Positions 7,119 to 12,822 of a stretch of 12,822 nucleotides of DNA are shown in pieces. The notes under the pieces were generated by a model. That model saw only the letters and a list, made by a program, of their open reading frames with translations. It was not told the origin of the DNA and searched no databases. Positions within the stretch are counted from its first letter, which is position 1, and every line of letters starts with the position of its first letter. Source of the stretch: Acidobacteriaceae bacterium (GTDB lineage: Bacteria; Acidobacteriota; Terriglobia; Terriglobales; Acidobacteriaceae); contig JAUTWY010000505.1 in the NCBI GenBank assembly GCA_030838305.1, forward strand, positions 1-12,822, given 5' to 3'. The position numbers and the translations under genes are program-made.

Positions 7119-7825
7119 GATGCGCTGACCTCCACCGGTTGGGTAAGGGCCGGATTGGCTGTATCGCCCACCAGCCATCCATCCCGCAATTGAATGGTGC
7201 GGCTACCGTAAGCCGCGTTCGCCTCCGAGTGCGTAACCTGCACGATGGTCGTTCCCTGTTGGTTCAGCTCGCGAAACAGCTCCATGATCTCTTTGGCCTG
7301 GCTGGAATGCAGATTTCCCGTCGGCTCATCCGCCAGCAAAAGCTGCGGCTTGTGAATCACGGCACGCGCCACGCCCACCAGTTGCTGTTGTCCACCCGAA
7401 AGCTGGCTGGGATACAAATCTTTCTTCGCCACAATCTGGAAGCGATCCAGCGTATCCGCTACCAGGCTCTGCCGCTGGCCGCGCGGAATGTCTTTATAGG
7501 AAAGCGGCAGGTCGATATTTTCCTGAACCGTAAGGTCGTCGAGCAGGTGGTAGCTCTGGAACACCATGCCCACATTCCGTTTCGCCACCTCGGCTCTCGG
7601 CTTGCGTTTCAGATCGTGAACTGCTTCCTCACGAAACCAGTACTCACCGGTCCACTGGTCGTCCAACAGCGCAAGCACGTTGAGCAGAGACGACTTCCCC
7701 GCTCCCGAGGGCCCCATCACGGTGATAAATTCCCCCTGCTGAATTTCCAGATTCACACGGCGTAACACCCAGGTATATCCCGCGCCAGTCTTGTAATTGC
7801 GTTCGATATTTTTCAGTTGGATCAT
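7115..7825 (-). CDS. ABC transporter ATP-binding protein, MacB/LolD type
   Basis: A 236-residue stand-alone nucleotide-binding subunit, the usual LolD/FtsE/MacB-NBD size. Motifs: Walker A GPSGAGKS (38-45), Q-loop Gln90 (VFQSYHLL), signature LSGGQ (142-146), Walker B LLLADEPTGNL with Asp166 and Glu167, and the switch His199 (VTHSE). After the signature the usual QQQRV reads QQQLV, so Leu replaces the common Arg; the rest looks fully active. The ATG at 7825 gives the family-typical MIQLKNIERNYKTG start. Upstream in-frame TTG and GTG codons would add only four residues. It lies 29 bases after the ADOP gene and overlaps the outer-membrane-factor start by 4 bases. It probably powers one or both neighbouring permeases through mechanotransmission of the MacB kind, moving a substrate or lipid across the periplasm to the TolC-like channel. 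The substrate is unknown. Confidence 0.95.
   Translation of the reverse strand: MIQLKNIERNYKTGAGYTWVLRRVNLEIQQGEFITVMGPSGAGKSSLLNVLALLDDQWTGEYWFREEAVHDLKRKPRAEVAKRNVGMVFQSYHLLDDLTVQENIDLPLSYKDIPRGQRQSLVADTLDRFQIVAKKDLYPSQLSGGQQQLVGVARAVIHKPQLLLADEPTGNLHSSQAKEIMELFRELNQQGTTIVQVTHSEANAAYGSRTIQLRDGWLVGDTANPALTQPVEVSAS
7128..7133 (-). promoter_or_regulatory. Strong ribosome-binding site (GGAGGT) deciding the GTG start of the TolC-like gene
   Basis: On the minus strand GGAGGT lies 9 bases before the GTG at 7118 and inside the last codons of the ABC ATPase gene. It supports the GTG start over the in-frame ATG at 7178. Together with the GTGA stop/start overlap (7115-7118) it suggests translation of the outer-membrane factor directly coupled to the ATPase. 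Confidence 0.75.
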
Positions 7826-7854
7826 TCTCACTCTCAATTCATTACCGACTTTTT

Positions 7855-10371
7855 CTACTCGTACCGCAGCGCGGTGATCGGCTGCACCCGGGTAGCGCGA
7901 TGTGCGGGCCCCCAGGCCGCGAGCAACGCGACCGTTCCCATCGCCAGCGTCACCAACAACAGCGTGGCGGGATCGCGATCCGACACGCCGAAGAGTTGGC
8001 TCTTCACCAACGTGCCCAGCACAAGCGACAGTGGCATTGCGACGGCTATGCTGAACCCTGTCAACAGCAAAACCTCCCGCATCACCATCTTCACCACCGA
8101 ACCCCGGGTTGCGCCCAGAGCCATCCGAATACCGATCTCCCGCGTGCGCTGCGCAATAGAGTACGCCAGCACTCCGTAGAGGCCGATGGCCGTGACAAAA
8201 AGCGCGACGATCCCGAAGCCGCTTGCCAGGAACGAAAGCATCCGTTCCGAAGTCAGTGTGCCATCGATTTGCGCCTGCATCGATTGCAGAGAATCAATCA
8301 CCAGCTTTGAATCGATACTGTTTAACGCCGCGCGGACCGTACTGGCAGCATCTTCGGGCGCTTGCATGGTACGCACGTAAACCGCCGCGGCGTTGGGAGC
8401 TTCATCCTGGAAGATGGGGGAATAGAAAATCGGTGCAGGTTGATCATGCAGGCTGAAGTGTTTGGCGTCTTTGACTACCCCCACGATGAGGCGCGGTTCC
8501 TTTCCTTTCGATCCTCGTTCGGAGAAGGTTCTGCCAATTGCCTGCTCTGGATTGCCGTAAAACTTGCGCACAAAACTCTCGTTCACCACCACAACCTTCG
8601 CGGTGTTCGGGCCATCTTGGTCGCTAAATACTCTGCCTGCCAGCACCGGCAGTCGCAGGACCGCGAAATAACCGGGCGTAATGTGCTCCCACTCGAAGCT
8701 CATCCGCTCTCCCTCCTGCGGTTGATACGCCGGCACTTCAATCGAGAAGGTGCTATCAGATTGGGCAAGCACTGGATCGTCAGTCATGCCCACCGACTGC
8801 ACTCCGGGCTGCGAACTGAGTGTCTCGATAAGGCGCTTGTACAACGGCGAAATAGCGGCCGCTTCATATCCTGCCAAGCGAGGATTGATTTGGAAGGCTA
8901 GAAGATGATCGGTGACGAAGCCCACGTCGACCGACTTCAAGTTCTTCAGCGAGCGGGTAAACAATCCTGCGCCGACCAACAAAAGTAAGCTGAGACCGAT
9001 CTGCACGCCCACCGTCAGCCGGCGAAAATTAACATGGCGACCTTCCGCGGTTATCGCTTGTTGCTTAAGCGCCGGTGCCACCGGTGGCCGGTAGAACTGG
9101 GAAATGGGTGCAAAGCTGAACAGCAGACTCACTACGACGGAAGTCGCGAAACAGAACGACAGAACCCGCATGTCGGGAGAGGCGGACAGCGACGTCGTCC
9201 CGGCAACGGCTGCTGAAGAATTCACTAAACTAATCAGACCCGCCGCAATCAGAGGAGCAAGCGCAAGCCCACACAGTCCGCCTCCTATCCCCAAGGTGAG
9301 ACCTTCCGCCAGCAACTGACGAATCACCCGCCGGCGAGTGGCTCCTAGCGCGTAGCGTACTGACATCTCACGAATGCGTCCGGCGGCCCGCACCAGCAGC
9401 AGGCTTCCTACATTCGCCGTCGCCATCAAAGTGAGCAGACCTACCATTCCCGTAAGAATGAGCAGTGGAGTCCGCATCAACTGCCGGAGAGGAGAAAAGC
9501 CTTTCGAGCCATCCAGCAGCGTGACGTAACTCCGTTGCACAAACTGCTCACGAAAACGCTGGCTGCGGCCGGTAAGGCTCTCGAGTTCCACGCCCCGAAG
9601 TGCTTTCCAAAGAGTATTCATTCCCGCTTCTGCTTGCTGGGTTGTCATGCCTGGCTTTAACCGCGCGACAATGTTCAGCCATCTCGATCGGCGGTTTTCC
9701 AGATCGTCCCAACTGGGGGTCATGTAGGCTTTCATGGTGATGGGGACGAAAAAGTCTGGGATTGTTCCGGTAATCACGGTGTCAAAGCCTGGCTGCGCAA
9801 CTCCGATGATGGAGAACGGATTCCCGTTGACCAGGATGCTTTGATTAATTACGGACGGATCGGACGCGAGTCTCTGCTTCCAGTACCGGTAACTGAGAAC
9901 GACCAGCGGAGCCGCGCCACGAATCGCGGAATCCTCAGGAACGAATACGCGCCCCAGAGCCGGCTTCACACCGAGCAAAGAGAAGTAGTTTCCGCTGACC
10001 AGTTCACTGTTTGCCAGGCTTGGCGTGTTGTGCCATTGGACGCCCACCTGCTTGGGAAACATGGTAAGCATTCCTGCAAACACACTGTTCTGGTCGCGAA
10101 GATCACGATACATAGGGTAAGAGAAGTACTGCTGCGCGTCGCCGCCATACGAACTGGTCTGCCCGGTGTCTGATCCTGTGTACTTGAGCATTACAAGGCG
10201 ATCCGGTTCCACCACGGGCAGGCGCTTGAGAAGAATCTGATCCACCATCGAGAATATGGCGGCGTTCGCGCCGATTCCCAAAGCCAGTGTGAAAACCGCC
10301 GCCGCGGTAAACCCGGGAGCGCGGCGGAATTGCCGCAGCGCATAGCGAAGATCTTGGAGGATGGCATTCAT
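7855..10371 (-). CDS. ADOP-family MacB/FtsX-like permease (downstream copy)
   Basis: An 838-residue permease counted from the ATG at 10371; a GTG at 10380 adds three residues and overlaps the preceding stop as GTGA. Its architecture is that of acidobacterial duplicated orphan permeases: two MacB-like units fused. With the GTG numbering, predicted membrane segments are near 24-45, 304-331, 355-387, 404-426, 457-478, 717-741, 766-793 and 805-825. Large periplasmic MacB_PCD-like regions occupy about 50-300 and 480-715. FtsX-type coupling motifs appear after membrane segments as REMSVRYALGATRRRVI and TREIGIRMALGATRGSV, and the protein ends in ITALRYE. Because one chain holds two permease cores, it may act as a covalent pseudo-dimer with two copies of the downstream ATPase. 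It is clearly related to the preceding ADOP, with which it shares its first 17 residues exactly. The substrate is unknown; export or lipid/peptide handling is inferred from MacB. Confidence 0.94.
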   Translation of the reverse strand: MNAILQDLRYALRQFRRAPGFTAAAVFTLALGIGANAAIFSMVDQILLKRLPVVEPDRLVMLKYTGSDTGQTSSYGGDAQQYFSYPMYRDLRDQNSVFAGMLTMFPKQVGVQWHNTPSLANSELVSGNYFSLLGVKPALGRVFVPEDSAIRGAAPLVVLSYRYWKQRLASDPSVINQSILVNGNPFSIIGVAQPGFDTVITGTIPDFFVPITMKAYMTPSWDDLENRRSRWLNIVARLKPGMTTQQAEAGMNTLWKALRGVELESLTGRSQRFREQFVQRSYVTLLDGSKGFSPLRQLMRTPLLILTGMVGLLTLMATANVGSLLLVRAAGRIREMSVRYALGATRRRVIRQLLAEGLTLGIGGGLCGLALAPLIAAGLISLVNSSAAVAGTTSLSASPDMRVLSFCFATSVVVSLLFSFAPISQFYRPPVAPALKQQAITAEGRHVNFRRLTVGVQIGLSLLLLVGAGLFTRSLKNLKSVDVGFVTDHLLAFQINPRLAGYEAAAISPLYKRLIETLSSQPGVQSVGMTDDPVLAQSDSTFSIEVPAYQPQEGERMSFEWEHITPGYFAVLRLPVLAGRVFSDQDGPNTAKVVVVNESFVRKFYGNPEQAIGRTFSERGSKGKEPRLIVGVVKDAKHFSLHDQPAPIFYSPIFQDEAPNAAAVYVRTMQAPEDAASTVRAALNSIDSKLVIDSLQSMQAQIDGTLTSERMLSFLASGFGIVALFVTAIGLYGVLAYSIAQRTREIGIRMALGATRGSVVKMVMREVLLLTGFSIAVAMPLSLVLGTLVKSQLFGVSDRDPATLLLVTLAMGTVALLAAWGPAHRATRVQPITALRYE

Positions 10372-10383
10372 GTCGTTCACTCG
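10346..10383 (-). repeat. 38-base direct repeat at ADOP junction, copy 1
   Basis: This stretch spans the last three codons' end and TGA of the upstream ADOP, the GTG/ATG start region and the first 12 codons of the downstream ADOP. It is identical base for base to 12778-12815. Just outside it, on both sides, single differences begin: A versus G on the upstream side, then C/T, G/A and A/G at third codon positions on the downstream side. Confidence 0.9.
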
Positions 10384-12803
10384 TAGCGTAGAGCAACCAT
10401 GGGATCGACTTTCGCCGCCCGGCGCGCCGGGATATAACTTGCGAACCCTCCGACCAGAACGAACAGTATTGAAATACCAACGAACGTCGTTGGGTCGGTA
10501 GCTCTGACTTGGAACAGCAGGTCCTTCAGCAGGCGAGTCAGAGCGAAGGCCCCCCCGATCCCAAGCAAAACACCGGTCAGCGTCAGGCGGACGACCTGTC
10601 CAGCGATCAGGGAAAGAACGTCCCCTCTTTGCGCGCCCAAGGCCCGCCGGATTCCTATTTCTTTTGTCTTTTGCACGACCGAATACGAGATGAGGCCGTA
10701 AAGTCCAACCACGGCGAGCAGCACAGCCGCGCCCGCGAATGTTCCTAGCAGCATCATCATCAGTCGAAGCTGCCCCTCGGAAGCTTCCACCAACTCGTCC
10801 ATGGATGCGACCGCCGATACGGGCTGGTCGCGATCAATCGCAAGTACTTGAGCCCGCACGGCATTGGCGAACGACAGCGGGCTACCATCCGTTCGTACCG
10901 CAAGCATCGCCGATGCAGGAGGTTTCTGCGCGCAGGGCAGGTACACTTCCGGTCTCGGATTTTCATCGCGCCCCGATTGACGCACGTTCGGGGCTATGCC
11001 TACAACCTCCACCGGCTGAGGATCGCTGCCAATCAGAACGTGCTGCCCGACAGGAGTCGCACCCAATGGATATTGTGGCCAGAACAAGCGCGCCAGGTTT
11101 TCATTCACGATCGCAACCGGCACAGACGTTGCACTATCGTGCGCAGTAAACTCTCGTCCTCGCATCAGCGCAATTGCCAGCGTACGGAAATATTCTGGCG
11201 AAATGTTCTGTGTGACCGCGATCGGGCGTTCGTTCAGTCTCAAACGAGGTACTCCAGCCAACTGCACCGGCTGTCCCACCCATGTATCGGTCATCGGAAG
11301 GTTCAGCGTTACCGCGGCGCTACGCACACCAGGCAGTGATTCTGCGTGCTCGACCAGGTCCCCATAAAATTTGGCCTTTTTTTCCTCCGTGTCGTAGCGC
11401 GTGGGTGACAATGCAATGCTCATCGTCAGCAGGTGCGAGGTTTGAAATCCCGGATTGACCCGGTACACGCGAGCCAGGCTCTCGATCAACAGCGCCGCGC
11501 CAATCAGCAAGACCATCGATAGAGCTACCTGTCCCACCACCAGCAACCCTCGCGGCCCAAAACGCGGCCGTGGCGTTGACCCCCGGCTGGTCCTGTCTCC
11601 GCCTCCCCGCAGCGCACCGGCGAGATTCGGTCTTGAGACAGCCAGCGAGGGAACCAGCCCGAACAGCATGCCGGCAACGACCGAGAGACCCACTGCGAAA
11701 CCGAGCACTGCCCCGTCCACCTGGATCTCGGCGGCACGCGGCAGATCGACGAAAGTCATCCTTCTTATGGTGCTCAAACTCCACGCAGCCACTCCTATCC
11801 CCAACGCCCCGCCAAGCGATGCCAGCAAAATGCTCTCAGCCAGCAACTGCCCAATGATCCGTCCCCGCCCGGCCCCAATCGCCACGCGCACAGCGAACTC
11901 GCGTGAACGTGAAGCCGCGCGCGCCAGCATCAGGCTTGCAATGTTTGCGCAGACAATCAGCTGCACAAATCCGGCTGCCCCGAACAGCATCCACAGTTCT
12001 GAACGTACATCAGAAACAAGTTGGTCTCTGAAGGGCCGCACCGTTTCAGGTATGTCCGGTTTCGCGTCGAGCATTCCGGGATGGGCTGCCGCATATTGGC
12101 GATTCAAAACCGCCAGCTCGGAAGTTGCCTGTTGAAGAGACAAACCGGGTTGCAATCGCCCAAACACGCTCAAGATTGGACTGAGAGGTCTGCCTTGAGG
12201 TGGGATTGCCGACCACTCCGACGGCTTTGTCACCCACACTTCCGAACCTGCGAGTGGAAATTGGAATCCTGCCGGTAAAACACCGATGATTTCGTACGGC
12301 ATCCCTGCCAGCGTCACCGCCTTGCCCACGATTGAGCGATCTCCCCCGAACCGTCTCTGCCACAACTCCGCCGTGATCATCGCTACCGCCGGCGCACCCG
12401 GCTTGTCTTCCCGCGCGAGGAAACTCCGTCCCAGCAATGGTCTGACTCCCAGGATGTGGAGAAAGTTGGCTGAAACCCTTGCGCCCTTCAGCACTTCCGG
12501 CTCGCCGGCGCCGGAGAGCGCCATATCCTCAAAGCCGACAGCGAAGTCTCCGAGTTCCGTGTAAGACCGGCTCGCAGCCTTCATTTCCTCGAACCGCACC
12601 GGCGTCGCTCCCTCGGTGACCATGACCACCCTCTCCGGCTCGCGGTATCCAAGAGGCTTGAGCAAGACTGCGTGAACAACCGAGAAGATTGCGGTATTAC
12701 CACCAATTCCCAGGGTGAGCGTAAGCAATGCAACCGCAGTGAATCCTCGATTCTTCCGTAACTGCCGCAGTGCATAACGAAGATCTTGGAGGATGGCATT
12801 CAT
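10377..12803 (-). CDS. ADOP-family MacB/FtsX-like permease (upstream copy)
   Basis: An 808-residue permease from the ATG at 12803; the GTG at 12812 would add three residues. Same 1+4+3 membrane layout as the next gene (GTG numbering: about 24-45, 272-297, 319-343, 367-390, 421-445, 685-710, 735-762, 775-794), with two periplasmic MacB_PCD-like regions between. Coupling motifs read SREFAVRVAIGAGRGRI and TKEIGIRRALGAQRGDV, and the end is MVALRYE. It is about 30 residues shorter than the other copy, mostly in the first periplasmic region, and the two differ widely outside the membrane motifs, so they may recognise different substrates. Its TGA stop overlaps the GTG of the next ADOP, or lies 5 bases before that gene's ATG. 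Its own start overlaps the stop of a third ADOP-like gene. I prefer the ATG because MNAILQDLRYALRQL is the typical ADOP beginning. Confidence 0.94.
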   Translation of the reverse strand: MNAILQDLRYALRQLRKNRGFTAVALLTLTLGIGGNTAIFSVVHAVLLKPLGYREPERVVMVTEGATPVRFEEMKAASRSYTELGDFAVGFEDMALSGAGEPEVLKGARVSANFLHILGVRPLLGRSFLAREDKPGAPAVAMITAELWQRRFGGDRSIVGKAVTLAGMPYEIIGVLPAGFQFPLAGSEVWVTKPSEWSAIPPQGRPLSPILSVFGRLQPGLSLQQATSELAVLNRQYAAAHPGMLDAKPDIPETVRPFRDQLVSDVRSELWMLFGAAGFVQLIVCANIASLMLARAASRSREFAVRVAIGAGRGRIIGQLLAESILLASLGGALGIGVAAWSLSTIRRMTFVDLPRAAEIQVDGAVLGFAVGLSVVAGMLFGLVPSLAVSRPNLAGALRGGGDRTSRGSTPRPRFGPRGLLVVGQVALSMVLLIGAALLIESLARVYRVNPGFQTSHLLTMSIALSPTRYDTEEKKAKFYGDLVEHAESLPGVRSAAVTLNLPMTDTWVGQPVQLAGVPRLRLNERPIAVTQNISPEYFRTLAIALMRGREFTAHDSATSVPVAIVNENLARLFWPQYPLGATPVGQHVLIGSDPQPVEVVGIAPNVRQSGRDENPRPEVYLPCAQKPPASAMLAVRTDGSPLSFANAVRAQVLAIDRDQPVSAVASMDELVEASEGQLRLMMMLLGTFAGAAVLLAVVGLYGLISYSVVQKTKEIGIRRALGAQRGDVLSLIAGQVVRLTLTGVLLGIGGAFALTRLLKDLLFQVRATDPTTFVGISILFVLVGGFASYIPARRAAKVDPMVALRYE

Positions 12804-12815
12804 GTCGTTCACTCG
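12778..12815 (-). repeat. 38-base direct repeat at ADOP junction, copy 2
   Basis: Second copy of the junction repeat, same orientation, 2432 bases from copy 1. It contains the stop of the gene entering from the right and the start of the upstream ADOP copy. The identity covers both the non-start frame and synonymous positions, so it exceeds what protein conservation requires. Confidence 0.9.
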
Positions 12816-12822
12816 CAGCGTA
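12809..12822 (-). CDS. Last codons of a third ADOP-like permease (partial, 5' part outside window)
   Basis: Only the end of a gene is visible: codons for Arg-Cys-Glu and a TGA at 12811-12809. The equivalent position upstream of the next ADOP reads Arg-Tyr-Glu-TGA, the almost invariant ADOP C-terminus. The two differ by a single base (TGC versus TAC). The shared junction sequence and identical spacing make a third tandem ADOP gene to the right very likely, although fewer than five codons are in view. If so, it carries Cys where the family normally has Tyr in its terminal LRYE. Confidence 0.6.

Noticed and set aside
7119..7178. Upstream ATG at 7178 as start of the TolC-like gene
   Set aside because: It would put 20 non-hydrophobic residues before a clear signal peptide and overlap the ATPase gene by 64 bases, whereas the GTG at 7118 has GGAGGT at ideal spacing and a 4-base coupling overlap.
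6563..7765. Open plus-strand frame of 400 codons
   Set aside because: It is antisense to the ATPase and TolC-like genes, which have clear family motifs. Its translation is rich in Arg, Pro, Gln and His with no recognisable domain, typical of a shadow frame in GC-rich DNA.
7834..7842. Minimal ATG-AAT-TGA frame between the ADOP and ATPase genes
   Set aside because: A two-codon frame can arise by chance in a 29-base spacer and has no ribosome-binding site of its own. There is no evidence for a regulatory leader peptide.

Overview
The window most likely comes from an acidobacterium (Acidobacteriota, probably a Terriglobia/Koribacter-type soil lineage). The main reason is a tandem run of ADOP proteins (acidobacterial duplicated orphan permeases), a MacB/FtsX-type family that is multiplied in this phylum. 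The base composition is moderately GC-rich. Every gene I can support lies on the minus strand, so transcription runs from right to left. Coding density is about 99%, and no gene-free stretch exceeds 91 bases. I found no tRNA, rRNA, CRISPR array, insertion sequence, riboswitch or convincing terminator.

Right part (about 7115-12822, the start of the transcription unit as seen here): the last codons of a third, upstream ADOP-like gene (12809-12822), then two full-length ADOP permeases (10377-12803 and 7855-10371), then a free-standing MacB/LolD-type ABC ATPase (7115-7825). The genes overlap by a few bases or lie 29 bases apart or less. The two ADOP start junctions share a perfect 38-base repeat.

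Middle part (2342-7118): a TolC-type outer-membrane factor (5181-7118) whose GTG start overlaps the ATPase stop. It is followed 6 bases later by an NtrC-type sigma-54-dependent response regulator (3771-5174), which overlaps by 11 bases an NtrY-like membrane histidine kinase (2342-3781). The regulator has an enlarged phospho-acceptor loop and a GAFTDA variant of the sigma-54-contact motif. Spacing and overlaps suggest that transporter and two-component system form one operon, so the kinase/regulator pair probably controls or is controlled together with the export system. No periplasmic adaptor (HlyD/MacA type) is in the window; if present it should lie to the right.

Left part (1-2250): after a 91-base spacer come two tandem paralogous short-chain dehydrogenases/reductases (1483-2250 and 717-1478, about 56% identical by my hand alignment, with different predicted cofactor residues) and the first 230 codons of a class-III PLP aminotransferase of the glutamate-1-semialdehyde aminomutase-like branch (1-690). 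Together they look like a small metabolic module that could oxidise a hydroxyl to a carbonyl and exchange it with an amine. The substrate cannot be read from the sequence.
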